Shown: one piece after another, positions 1 to 8,382 of the stretch
How the letters are laid out: every line of letters starts with the position of its first letter
Position numbering within the stretch: position 1 is the first letter of the stretch
NCBI GenBank assembly: GCA_001657385.1
Contig: LYSZ01000013.1
Coordinates: 62,001 to 126,000 of the forward strand
DNA length: 64,000 nt
Reading direction: 5' to 3'
Source: Parvularcula sp. BBD 1991-13
GTDB taxonomy: Bacteria > Pseudomonadota > Alphaproteobacteria > Caulobacterales > Parvularculaceae
Made by a program: the position numbers and the translations under genes
Notes under the pieces: model-generated
Databases searched by the model: none
Told to the model about the DNA's origin: nothing
What the model saw: the letters and a program-made list of their open reading frames with translations, nothing else

Positions 1-2407
1 GGGCAAGCACGGCGCGTTCGAACTCAACTATTCAAGCGACATCGATCTCATCGTTCTGTTCGACCGCGCGCGCATGAAAATGCCCGACCGCGCCGCGGCC
101 CAGGGCGCGGCGGTGAAGGCAGCGCGCGGCATGATCGCCCTCCTGCAAAATCAGACGGCGGACGGGTATGTCTTCCGCACCGATCTGCGGTTGCGTCCGG
201 ACCCGGGCGCCTCGGCGCTGGCGGTGTCGGTCGATGCGGCGGAGGCTTACTACGAAGCTTACGGACAGAACTGGGAGCGGATGGCGTTTATCAAGGCGCG
301 CGCCTGCGCCGGGGATATCGCGCTCGGCGAAAGTTTCCTGCGGACCCTGCGTCCGTTCGTGTGGCGCAAATATCTCGATTACGCCGCGATCGAGGATATT
401 CACGCCGTCAAGCGCCAGATCCACGCCGTGAAAGGCGGGAGCGAAATCGAGTTCGAGGGCCATGACGTCAAGCTCGGCCGCGGCGGCATTCGCGAGATCG
501 AGTTCTATGTCCAGACGCAGCAGCTCATCCTTGGCGGCAGGGACGAAAGCCTTCGCGCGCGGGGCACCCTCGACGCGCTGGCGGCGTTGCGCGCAGCCGG
601 CCACATATCCGCCGGCGCGCATGACCGTCTCGATGCGGCCTATCGCTATCTGCGCCATGTGGAGCACCGGTTGCAGATGCTGAACGACGAGCAGACCCAT
701 CGCATGCCGCGCGAGGAGGCGGGGCTGCAACGGCTTTGCGCCTTTGCCGGAGAGACCGACCTCGCCGAATTCCGGGCGCGGCTCCAGGGCCGGCTCCAGG
801 ACGTTGAAAGCGCCTATGCGGAGCTTTTCGAAAATCCCGAGGCGGAAGCCGGCCCGCCGGGCAGCCTCGTGTTCACTGGCGTCGACGATCATCCGGACAC
901 GCTGGAAACCCTGGCGCGCATGGGCTTTCGCCGCGGCGGCGAGGTCAGCGAGGCGATCCGGCGATGGCACCGAGGCGGATTGCGGGCGACCCGGACCGAG
1001 CGGGCGCGCACGCTGCTGACCAAGCTCGCGCCGCCCCTTCTGGAGGCCCTCGCAAACGCCGCCGATCCGGACGATGCGTTCTTCGCCTTCGAGGCGTTTC
1101 TCGCCGCGCTGCCGTCGGGCGTTCAGGTGTTCTCCCTGCTGATCAACAATCTTGAGGTCTTCGACGCGCTGATCCGCATCATCACCGTGTCGCCCTATCT
1201 CGCGCGACAATTGTCGAGGCAGCATAATTTCATCGAACAGTTGCTGGACAATCGCTGGCGCGCGGCCTGCGACGATCTTTCCGCCTACGATGCGGCGTGC
1301 GCTGCGGCGGCGTCCGGCGCGCTCGACTACGAGGCGGTGCTGAATGCGGTGCGCCGCGTCGCGGGCGAGGCACGGTTCCAGATCGCCGCGCAGCTCGCCG
1401 TCGGCCTGATCGCGCCGCGCCGCGCGGCGCGGCACTTCACCGCTGTCGCCGACGCCTGCATCCGGGCGTTGACGCCCGCCGCGCAGCGGGAAATGCGCCG
1501 CCAGCACGGCGACATTCCCGGCGAGCTTGCGGTGGTCGCCCTCGGCGCCCTCGGCGCGGGCGAAATGTCGGCGACGTCCGATATCGACGTGATGTTCGTT
1601 TACGACGCGCCGGCGGACGCGGTCTCGGCCGGGCCGCGCCCCCTGGCGGCGAGCGACTACTACACGCGTCTCGTCCGGCGCATCGTGACGGCGCTGTCCG
1701 CGGCGACGGAGGAAGGCGCCCTTTACGAGGTCGACATGCAGCTTCGCCCCTCGGGCCGGGCTGGGCCGGCGGCGGTTCGCCTCGCCGCGTTTCAGCGGTA
1801 TTACAGCGAGGAAGCGTGGACCTGGGAGCTGATGAGCCTTGTCCGCGCGCGCATTGTCTGCGCCCCGGCGAGGATCGGCGACCGCGTCGCCCGGGAAATC
1901 GAGGCGATCCTGCGCCGTTCCCGCGATCCGGCGGCGACGGCGCGCGACGTCGTCGCCATGCGCGAGCGCCTGGCCGCGGCCAAGCCGGGCGCGGGCCCCT
2001 GGGACGTCAAGAACTGCGCCGGCGGGCTGACCGACATCGCCTTCATCGGCCAGTATCTCGCCCTGAAGACGGCGCGCCTTATCGGTCCGCCGTCCCGGGA
2101 CGCGCGGGAGGCCCTTGAGATGTTTGCGGAAAAGGGCGAACTGTCGCATGAATTGGCGGACGTGTTGCTGGAAGCTCAGGGAATTTTCGAGACCGTGCTG
2201 CATCTTGGACGGGCTGCGACCGGCGGCGCGTTTTCGCCGCACGCGGCGGGCCCCGCGCTCCGCGACAGAATGGCCGCCGCGTGCGGGGCCGCTTCGCTGG
2301 AGGAGGCGCAAGCCGCGATCGAGGCGCTGGAAGCGCGGGTCGCGGACGCGTTTCATGCGGTGATGTCGCAAGCCGGACCGGACGGCGCGCGCGAGGGCGA
2401 CCGCTAG
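1..2407 (+). CDS. glnE: Glutamine synthetase adenylyltransferase/adenylyl-removing enzyme, 5'-truncated by window
   Basis: Bifunctional enzyme that adds AMP to, and removes it from, glutamine synthetase in response to nitrogen status via PII. The reading frame is open from base 2, so the true start lies upstream. The first visible residues, GKHGAFELNYSSDIDL, form the N-terminal (adenylyl-removase) nucleotidyltransferase motif. A second copy, GAGEMSATSDIDVMFVYD, lies near residue 520 of the visible part and marks the adenylyltransferase domain. About 800 residues are present, matching a roughly 950-residue family protein lacking its N-terminus. It ends at TAG 2405-2407. The next gene follows after 125 bp holding a tandem repeat. 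Identification is firm. Confidence 0.96.
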   Translation, partial: GKHGAFELNYSSDIDLIVLFDRARMKMPDRAAAQGAAVKAARGMIALLQNQTADGYVFRTDLRLRPDPGASALAVSVDAAEAYYEAYGQNWERMAFIKARACAGDIALGESFLRTLRPFVWRKYLDYAAIEDIHAVKRQIHAVKGGSEIEFEGHDVKLGRGGIREIEFYVQTQQLILGGRDESLRARGTLDALAALRAAGHISAGAHDRLDAAYRYLRHVEHRLQMLNDEQTHRMPREEAGLQRLCAFAGETDLAEFRARLQGRLQDVESAYAELFENPEAEAGPPGSLVFTGVDDHPDTLETLARMGFRRGGEVSEAIRRWHRGGLRATRTERARTLLTKLAPPLLEALANAADPDDAFFAFEAFLAALPSGVQVFSLLINNLEVFDALIRIITVSPYLARQLSRQHNFIEQLLDNRWRAACDDLSAYDAACAAAASGALDYEAVLNAVRRVAGEARFQIAAQLAVGLIAPRRAARHFTAVADACIRALTPAAQREMRRQHGDIPGELAVVALGALGAGEMSATSDIDVMFVYDAPADAVSAGPRPLAASDYYTRLVRRIVTALSAATEEGALYEVDMQLRPSGRAGPAAVRLAAFQRYYSEEAWTWELMSLVRARIVCAPARIGDRVAREIEAILRRSRDPAATARDVVAMRERLAAAKPGAGPWDVKNCAGGLTDIAFIGQYLALKTARLIGPPSRDAREALEMFAEKGELSHELADVLLEAQGIFETVLHLGRAATGGAFSPHAAGPALRDRMAAACGAASLEEAQAAIEALEARVADAFHAVMSQAGPDGAREGDR

Positions 2408-2430
2408 AGACGGCGACGGGCGAAGCGGTT

Positions 2431-2474
2431 GGCATGCGCAGAGGGGCATTCGCACAGGGGCATGCGCACAGAGG
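2431..2474. repeat. 14-bp tandem repeat, three copies
   Basis: Three 14-bp units start at 2431, 2445 and 2459: ggcatgcgcagagg, ggcattcgcacagg, ggcatgcgcacaga. They lie just after the glnE stop and about 60 bp before the next start. Copies differ at one to three positions. The core ggggcatgcgc also appears, inverted, in the array at 33942-33983. Function unknown. Confidence 0.8.
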
Positions 2475-2532
2475 GCTGGGGCGCAAAGAGCAGGGGCGAA
2501 GCGACCGAGAAGGGAGAGCCGGCGCGAGAAAG

Positions 2533-3894
2533 ATGACGGCGCAATTCGACATTCTTGTCATCGGCGACGACGAGGCGAGCCTGTGCGCCGCCGCCTGCGC
2601 GGCGCGCGCCGGCGCCGTGACGGGGCTCGTCACCCTGCCGCGCGGCGGCAAACCGCTTTACGGCGCCTCCGCGCCGGGCATCCCCAACGACGTCTGGCGT
2701 CGCCTCGACCTTCAGGATTACGGGCTCGACCTGACGCCGGTCAGCGCCCGCGTCACGCTGTTCGGCGACCAGGCGGCCCTCGCCACCGGCGCCGACCCGC
2801 GTGAGACCGGCGAGGCGCTGGCCGAGGCCGAAATCGACGGGCATGGTTTGTGGACGGATTTCGTCGAAGACATGCGCGGCCTCGGGCGGGAAGACGCGCT
2901 TGCGTCTCTTTGCGCCGGCGCGCCGGGCGATGCGGCGGAGCGGCTCACGCGGTTGTTCGCGGACGAGCGGGCCATGGCGCGCGCCGGCCGGCTGGCGGGA
3001 AGTTGCGCGGAGATCCTTGCAGATTACTTCGCCGACCGGCGCATGCGCGATCATCTCGCCGCTCACGCCCTGTCCCGCGGCGGCCATGGCGGGGTGGAGG
3101 CGGGCTCCGCGGCGGCGCTCGGCGACTGTCTCGGCGAGACGGCGTGGCCGGTCCGGCCCGAAGGCGGCGCGAAGGCGCTGCATGCGATCCTGCGCGAGGC
3201 GTGCGAGAAAGCGGGCGTTCAGTTTTTCGATGGTCCCGCGGCCCCCGGGCCGCTCGCCCGCAAGGAACCGCGCAAGGAAGGGCGCAACGGCCGCCTGCGC
3301 ACGCTTGCGGTCAACGGCCATGACAAGGTCAGGACCCGTTATGTTTTCTTCGCCAGCCCCGCCGCGGCGGAGCGGGCGGGCGCCGCCGCCGCCGCGCTGG
3401 GCGGTTCCATGGGCGCCGGGCGCACGGCGAGCGCGACGATGCGTTTCAAGCTCGCCGACGCGGCCTCGCCCCCGGCGGGAGACGCGACCGCCATGTTCCA
3501 GATCGTCGACGACGGCGACGACCTCGTCCGCGCGCGCGATGCGGCCGTATCCGGACGATTGCCGGAAACGCTGCCCGTCGAGTTCGAATTCAACGACAAG
3601 GGCGACATTATCGCGCGCACGTCCTATTGCCCGGCGGCGTTCTGCGAGGAGGGGGAGTGGCGCCCCTGGACCAGCCAGGACCGTCAGGCGCTGGCCGCCC
3701 GGATCAAGGAGCGTCTTGTCAGCCGCATGCCGGGCCTCGCCGAGGCGGTCCGCTCGACCCGGATCGAAGTGACCGGACCGCCGGAGCAGCCGGTTTTTTC
3801 CTATGCGGACGATATCATTATTCAGCCCGCCCGCCACGACGCCATCGGCGCGGCGGTGCGACTGATCGATCAGGTGATGAATGGCGACGACTGA
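2533..3894 (+). CDS. FAD-dependent oxidoreductase-like protein, divergent phytoene-desaturase fold
   Basis: A 453-residue protein with the overall layout of CrtI/phytoene-dehydrogenase-like flavoproteins: an N-terminal beta strand FDILVIGD, a central region, and a C-terminal dinucleotide-like end (FSYADDIIIQPARHDAIGAA). The normal GxGxxG turn is replaced by GDDEAS, so FAD binding may be altered or lost. Start chosen at ATG 2533 because homology-like sequence begins there; the open frame upstream (from 2281) overlaps glnE and looks non-coding. It overlaps the next gene by 14 bp, so the two are translationally coupled and may form a heteromer. The substrate cannot be read from sequence. Confidence 0.75.
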   Translation: MTAQFDILVIGDDEASLCAAACAARAGAVTGLVTLPRGGKPLYGASAPGIPNDVWRRLDLQDYGLDLTPVSARVTLFGDQAALATGADPRETGEALAEAEIDGHGLWTDFVEDMRGLGREDALASLCAGAPGDAAERLTRLFADERAMARAGRLAGSCAEILADYFADRRMRDHLAAHALSRGGHGGVEAGSAAALGDCLGETAWPVRPEGGAKALHAILREACEKAGVQFFDGPAAPGPLARKEPRKEGRNGRLRTLAVNGHDKVRTRYVFFASPAAAERAGAAAAALGGSMGAGRTASATMRFKLADAASPPAGDATAMFQIVDDGDDLVRARDAAVSGRLPETLPVEFEFNDKGDIIARTSYCPAAFCEEGEWRPWTSQDRQALAARIKERLVSRMPGLAEAVRSTRIEVTGPPEQPVFSYADDIIIQPARHDAIGAAVRLIDQVMNGDD

Positions 3895-5482
3895 CGTTCC
3901 GGTTGACGGGAGTTCTCAGGACAAGCCGGGCGCGCGCATCGAGGGCGGCATCGACGCCATCGTGCTCGGGGCCGACGCTGACGGGCTGGCCGCGGCCGCC
4001 TATCTCGGCAAGGCGGGCCTGAAAACCGTGCTGATCGATCCGGGGGCGACGCTGGGCGGGCCGATCCGCACGCGCCGCCTCGCCGCGGGCGTCGACGGGA
4101 TCGACGGCGAACACCTCGCCTACATGCTCGACCCGGAGGCGATCGCCGATCTCGAACTTTACCGCTACGGCCTCGGTTTCGCAGCGCGCCGTCTCGATAC
4201 GGTCTATTTCTTCGACGACGGCGATACGCTCCGCCTTGACGGCGATCTTCAGCATGCGGCCGCCCTCCTGGACGGCGAGAGCGAGGCGAAAGAGGCCCTT
4301 GAGGCGTTTCTGCGCGATGCGATGGCCGCGGCGGCGCTCATGCGTCCCGCTTTCGATGCGCTGCGCGCACGGGGCGGACCCTCGCGCCAACTGCAAAAGG
4401 CGCTCTCTCAGGCGCCCGCCGCGGATGTCAAGCGGCTCGCTCGGTACGCGACCGCCTCGGCGGAGGACGTGCTGGACGATCTGTTTGCGGACGGCCCGGT
4501 GAAGACGCTGCTCGCCTGCGAATCGGCGTTCCGCGCCGGGGCGTCGCCGGGCGAGCCTTACAGCTTCATGGGGCTGATCCGCCGTCTCGCCGGCGAGGCG
4601 GCGGGGCTCCAGGGCGCGTGCGCCTACCCGGCGGGGGGCTGCGTCGCGGTGATCGATGCGCTGCGGCGCGCGGCCCAGGGCGCCGGGGTCGATATTCGCG
4701 CCGCGACCCAGGCGGAGAAGCTTCTGATCGAGGGCGATCGCGTGGCGGGCGTCATGCTGCGCGGCGGCGGACAGTTGCGCGCCGCCGTCGTCGTCGCCTC
4801 GCTCGATGCGCGGCGGGTTTTTCTCGACATGATCGGGCCGGGCGCGATCGACATCGAGTTCCAGCACATGCTGACGCGCGACCGCCCGGTCTACGCGTCT
4901 GCGCGCCTGCAAGCGGCGCTCAAGGGCGTGGCCAGCGACGACAAGACCCGCGAGAACATGATGCGCCGGATTGTCTATGCGCCGTCCCCGGACGGTTTGC
5001 GGACGGCCTTCATGGCGGCGCGAGAAGGGCGCGTTCCCGAGACCCTGATGCTCGAAGTGGTCTTTCCCGGCGCTCTCGATCCGCAGGCGGCGATGGAAAA
5101 CGGTCAGCTCCTGTCGGTGATCGCCCATCCCCTGCCGTTCGATGCGTCCACGGACCATGACCGGCGCGAGGCGATCAGCAACGCCATTCTCGTCAACCTG
5201 GAAACCATTTTGCCTGATGCGCGCAAGCGTCTGGGGCCGGCGGACCTGTCGCTGCCGGGCGATCTCGCGGCGGCGACGGGCGCGCGGCCCGAAGCCTTCG
5301 CCGCCCGGGCGGGGGGCATGCGCCAATGGGCGTTCGCGGGCGCCTGCGCATCCGCCGGGGGCATTCGCGGGCTGTATTTTTGCGGACCGGAAGCGCGCAT
5401 CGGCGCCGGGCTTTCCTTCGCCGCGGGCCGGGCCGCGGCCAAGGCGGCGCTCAGCGACGTCAGACAAGGTGAATGGCGATGA
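3881..5482 (+). CDS. NAD(P)/FAD-dependent oxidoreductase, phytoene-dehydrogenase-like
   Basis: A 533-residue flavoprotein of the phytoene dehydrogenase/PYROXD2-like group. The N-terminal region contains IDAIVLGADADGLAAAAYLG and then GGPIRTRRL, the usual 'GG...R' continuation after the Rossmann motif. The C-terminus has the typical closing region GGIRGLYFCGPEARIGAGLS, where these enzymes bind the flavin a second time. The first motif reads GADADG rather than GxGxxG, so it is somewhat degenerate. It overlaps both neighbours (14 bp upstream, 10 bp downstream), which defines a tight operon with a second flavoprotein and a GcvT-like protein. The substrate is unknown; carotenoid desaturation is not supported because no other carotenoid gene is nearby. 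Confidence 0.85.
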   Translation: MATTDVPVDGSSQDKPGARIEGGIDAIVLGADADGLAAAAYLGKAGLKTVLIDPGATLGGPIRTRRLAAGVDGIDGEHLAYMLDPEAIADLELYRYGLGFAARRLDTVYFFDDGDTLRLDGDLQHAAALLDGESEAKEALEAFLRDAMAAAALMRPAFDALRARGGPSRQLQKALSQAPAADVKRLARYATASAEDVLDDLFADGPVKTLLACESAFRAGASPGEPYSFMGLIRRLAGEAAGLQGACAYPAGGCVAVIDALRRAAQGAGVDIRAATQAEKLLIEGDRVAGVMLRGGGQLRAAVVVASLDARRVFLDMIGPGAIDIEFQHMLTRDRPVYASARLQAALKGVASDDKTRENMMRRIVYAPSPDGLRTAFMAAREGRVPETLMLEVVFPGALDPQAAMENGQLLSVIAHPLPFDASTDHDRREAISNAILVNLETILPDARKRLGPADLSLPGDLAAATGARPEAFAARAGGMRQWAFAGACASAGGIRGLYFCGPEARIGAGLSFAAGRAAAKAALSDVRQGEWR

Positions 5483-6672
5483 TCTTTCCCGCCGAAGACC
5501 CGCGCCTGACCGCGCCCCGCCCGACGGCGCTGTTTTCCGCGGCGGCCTCCGCCTGCGAGGCGAATATCTGGACATCCGTTAACGGATGGTCCGCGGTCCG
5601 CGTTTTCAGCGACGTGACCCGGGAATATGAGGTCGCCAAGAAAGGCGTCGCGATCGCCGATCTCGGCCCGATGGCGCGCTATGCGGTGCGCGGCGCGGAC
5701 GCGGGCGCTTTTCTCGCGCGGGCGACGACGGCGCCGGCGAGCCGCCTGGAAACGGGGGAAAGCGCGCGCGGGCTGATGCTTGACGACCGCGGCGCGGTGA
5801 TCGACCTCGCCGAGGTCTCGCGGCTTTCGCCCGACCTTTTCCTGCTGACCGCGCCGCAGCCCCATGCGCGCCGGCTGCAACTGGCCTTGCGCGGCTTTGA
5901 TGCGGCGGTGGAGGACATCGGCCGTCAGGTGGCGGCGCTCGGCGTTTTCGGGCCTGGCGCGAACGACGCCCTCGCAGCGGCGGGCATGAAAACCCCCGGC
6001 GACAGCGTGGCCGCCTCCGGCATGGTGCGGGGCGTAGAGACCGCCGCGCGCCCGATCCAGTTCAGCGCCCTGACCGGGGTGGAGCTGGTCTTTCCCAGGG
6101 AGGAGGCGCTGACCGTTTGGGAGCGGCTGACGCGGCGCGGCGGCGCCGCGCCGATCGGCCTTGACGCTTTCGAGATTCTGCGCCTTGAAAGCGGCGCGCC
6201 AAGGCCGGGTGCGGACTTCCTCGCCGCCGACCGGGCCCGCGACGACGAGGCGATGACGCCCGCTGAACTGGGCCTCGCCCACCTGGCGCCGCTCGATCGC
6301 GGCTGGTTCAACGGCCGCCGGTCCCTGCGCGGCGCTCCGCCGGTGCGCCGGCGGCTGGTCACGCTTGCCGTCGACGACGAAACCGCCGCGGCGGGGGCGG
6401 AAGTCTCCCACGCCGGCAAAGCGGTCGGGCGCGTGACGAGCTGGGCGTGGTCTCCCGCCGCGCGCCGGGTCGCCGCCTTCGCTCTGATCGACGACGCCAG
6501 GTTCCTTGCCGGGGCCTTGCCCGCCATGGCGCGGGAAGGGGGCCGGCTTGAGGTGACGCGCCCCCTGCCGGCTGCGGGCCGGGTTCCCGCCAAACCCGTG
6601 GAGACCGCTGAAAGCGCGCTGGAGCGCGCCTTTCTGGAGGCGCAGGGCGCCGCGACGGATTTGCGGCGCTGA
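5473..6672 (+). CDS. GcvT/aminomethyltransferase-like folate-binding protein
   Basis: A 399-residue protein of the aminomethyltransferase (GcvT/YgfZ/sarcosine-oxidase C-terminal) superfamily. Visible landmarks are the early VAKKGVAIADLGPMARYAVRG segment, GLMLDDRGAVID, a central LTGVELVFP strand, the FEILRLESGAPRPGADF helix and the LAPLDRGWFNGR loop that closes the folate cavity. A C-terminal barrel follows (GKAVGRVTSWAWSP). ATG 5473 is preceded by an AAGGTGA sequence; ATG 5479 is an alternative start. It overlaps the upstream flavoprotein by 10 bp. Pairing a flavoprotein with a GcvT domain resembles dimethylglycine or sarcosine oxidising systems, where folate accepts the one-carbon unit. That role is inference here. 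Confidence 0.85.
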   Translation: MAMIFPAEDPRLTAPRPTALFSAAASACEANIWTSVNGWSAVRVFSDVTREYEVAKKGVAIADLGPMARYAVRGADAGAFLARATTAPASRLETGESARGLMLDDRGAVIDLAEVSRLSPDLFLLTAPQPHARRLQLALRGFDAAVEDIGRQVAALGVFGPGANDALAAAGMKTPGDSVAASGMVRGVETAARPIQFSALTGVELVFPREEALTVWERLTRRGGAAPIGLDAFEILRLESGAPRPGADFLAADRARDDEAMTPAELGLAHLAPLDRGWFNGRRSLRGAPPVRRRLVTLAVDDETAAAGAEVSHAGKAVGRVTSWAWSPAARRVAAFALIDDARFLAGALPAMAREGGRLEVTRPLPAAGRVPAKPVETAESALERAFLEAQGAATDLRR

Positions 6673-6713
6673 CCCGTTAAAGGGGCATAGGCTGGTTTTT
6701 GAAAGGATATCCC

Positions 6714-7169
6714 ATGAAGAGAAACACCATGACCATCGCCCTGCTGTCGGCCGGTGCGGGGCTCGCGGCGATCGGCGCCGCGCTCGCCCAAGGACCCGGA
6801 GAGGGCCCCGGAGAAGGGCCGGGCGGACCGCACGGCCACAGGGGCGGCGACAAGTCCGGCGCCTGGTTCGACTATCTCGATGCGGACGGCGACGGCGAGT
6901 TGACCTTCGAGGAACTCACCGCGCGGCAAGCAGCCATGATCGAGGAAGCCGACGCCGACGGCAACGGCGCCCTCTCCCAGGCGGAGCTTGACGCCCACCG
7001 CGAAGCCAGGCGCGAAGAGCGCGATCCCGACAAGAACGACGATGGCGTCGTCGACCGCACGGAGTTCATCAACGCCGCGCAAGACCGGTTCGACAAGCTC
7101 GACCGGAACGGCGACGGCGTGTTGAGCGAGGATGAAAAGCCCCGCCGGGGCATGCGCGGGCGCCGCTGA
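6714..7169 (+). CDS. Secreted EF-hand calcium-binding protein
   Basis: A 151-residue protein with a signal peptide (MKRNTMTIALLSAGAGLAAI ending near ALAQ), then a Gly/Pro/His-rich linker and four EF-hand-like loops: DADGDGELTFEE, DADGNGALSQAE, DKNDDGVVDRTE and DRNGDGVLSEDE. Each has Asp at loop positions 1, 3 and 5 and Glu at position 12, the calcium-binding pattern. Start ATG 6714 is preceded by AAGGA at 6703-6707; an upstream in-frame TTG at 6699 is less likely. It likely acts in the periplasm. It lies 93 bp upstream of an ECF sigma operon that includes a periplasmic metal-sensor-like protein, so a role in cation sensing or buffering is plausible but inferred. Confidence 0.88.
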   Translation: MKRNTMTIALLSAGAGLAAIGAALAQGPGEGPGEGPGGPHGHRGGDKSGAWFDYLDADGDGELTFEELTARQAAMIEEADADGNGALSQAELDAHREARREERDPDKNDDGVVDRTEFINAAQDRFDKLDRNGDGVLSEDEKPRRGMRGRR

Positions 7170-7262
7170 CGGCGTCCGCTCAAGAAATTTCGCAACCGCG
7201 CGCGGCGCACGGTCGATCCGGCCGTCGGCGCGCGCGTCCAACCCAACGCCGGCGCACGAGCC

Positions 7263-7859
7263 TTGAGAAACAGTCAAGATACGGATGAAGCGCTGGTGGG
7301 GCGCGCCGGCCGCGGCGACAGGGGCGCCGCGACGGCGCTGATCGAGAGGCATTCGGAGAAAATCTATGCGGCCTGTTTCAGAATGCTCGGCTCGAAGGCG
7401 GCGGCGGAAGACGCCGCGCAGGAGACTTTTCTGCGCTTGTGGCGCAACGCCGCGAAATGGCGCCCGCGCGGCGCGAAATTTGAAACATGGCTATACAGGG
7501 TCGCGATGAATATCTGTCTTGATCAATTGAGGAAACGCAAGCGCGAAGCGCCGGCTGAGGACGCGCCGGAGCGGGCCGACCCCGCGCCCGGGCCCGACCA
7601 GTCCCTCTTCGCCGGCCAGCGGCGCGTCGCCATCGATACGGCCCTCGGCGACCTGCCCGAGCGTCAGCGGATGGCGCTTGTCTTGTGCCATTACCAGGAG
7701 ATGACCAATATCGACGCCGCCAGGACCATGGGCGTCAGCGTCGATGCGCTGGAATCCTTGCTGGCCCGCGGACGACGCAGCCTGCGCGACAGGCTTGCGC
7801 CGATGCGGGAGACTTTGTTGGGGAAGATGAGCGATGACGCGCCGACCCATATCAACTGA
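7263..7859 (+). CDS. ECF-type RNA polymerase sigma factor
   Basis: A 198-residue sigma-70 family protein of the extracytoplasmic function type. Region 2 is seen in AAEDAAQETFLRLWRN and FETWLYRVAMNICLDQLRKRKR. Region 4 is seen in LGDLPERQRMALVLCHYQEMTNIDAARTM and the following helix-turn-helix. The first start in frame is TTG 7263; the conserved DEALVGRAGRGDRGAA begins just after it, so the start cannot be far off. The last 26 bp overlap the next gene, which codes for a putative anti-sigma-like membrane protein. Together with the third gene this forms a sigma/anti-sigma/sensor unit. Confidence 0.92.
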   Translation: MRNSQDTDEALVGRAGRGDRGAATALIERHSEKIYAACFRMLGSKAAAEDAAQETFLRLWRNAAKWRPRGAKFETWLYRVAMNICLDQLRKRKREAPAEDAPERADPAPGPDQSLFAGQRRVAIDTALGDLPERQRMALVLCHYQEMTNIDAARTMGVSVDALESLLARGRRSLRDRLAPMRETLLGKMSDDAPTHIN

Positions 7860-8382
7860 AGCGCTGGAAGCGGTCCGGCGCTGTTTCGAGCGTTACGGCG
7901 CGGACCCCGCGCGCTGGCCGGAGGCCGACCGCGCCGCGTACGCCGCTTATGCGGATGCGGCGGAACTCGACCCGGTCCGGGCCGAGGCGGCGGCGCTCGA
8001 CGACTTCCTTGGCGCGGCGAGCGCGCCGCGCATGGACGAGGGGCTGGAACGGCGCATGCTGGCGGACTTTGACGCCCTCGGGGACGCGGTTAGCGATGGG
8101 ATCGGGGCCGATACCGCGCCTGCGGCGTCGGCCATGGCCGGCCGCGGCCTGTCCGGTCTTCGCGCCGCGGTCGCGGCGGCTCTTTTCGATCTCGGGGCCG
8201 GGGCGCGGCTTGCGGCCGCCGGGATCTCCGCCGGCGCTTTCGCCGCCGCCGCGCTGGGCGTCGTCGCCGGGGTCGTCACCGCCGAAGGGGCGAGCGCGCT
8301 CGACCCGGAGACGGAGGCCTACGCCTATCTGGTTGACGCGAGCCCGTTCCTTTACGACGACGAGGCGGAGGCCGCCCAATGA
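7834..8382 (+). CDS. Putative anti-sigma-like protein with one membrane segment
   Basis: A 182-residue protein I do not recognise by family name. The N-terminal ~80 residues are acidic and helical and contain the phrase RYGADPARWPEADRAAY, often seen in short alphaproteobacterial proteins encoded next to ECF sigma factors. A hydrophobic Ala-rich stretch (AGISAGAFAAAALGVVAGVV) near residues 130-155 is the likely single membrane span, followed by a ~25-residue periplasmic tail. It starts at ATG 7834 inside the sigma gene and overlaps the next gene by 4 bp (ATGA). Position and topology suggest an anti-sigma factor, without a visible zinc HxxxCxxC motif. The function is inferred from context. Confidence 0.65.
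   Translation: MTRRPISTEALEAVRRCFERYGADPARWPEADRAAYAAYADAAELDPVRAEAAALDDFLGAASAPRMDEGLERRMLADFDALGDAVSDGIGADTAPAASAMAGRGLSGLRAAVAAALFDLGAGARLAAAGISAGAFAAAALGVVAGVVTAEGASALDPETEAYAYLVDASPFLYDDEAEAAQ

Noticed and set aside
32-2455. An 807-codon open frame on the minus strand across glnE
   Set aside because: It mirrors glnE codon-for-codon in high-GC sequence; the plus strand carries two clear nucleotidyltransferase motifs, and the minus product is Arg-rich without domains.
3818-6411. Long minus-strand frames opposite the flavoprotein and GcvT genes
   Set aside because: Arg/Gly-rich composition typical of antisense shadows in GC-rich DNA; no domain motifs.
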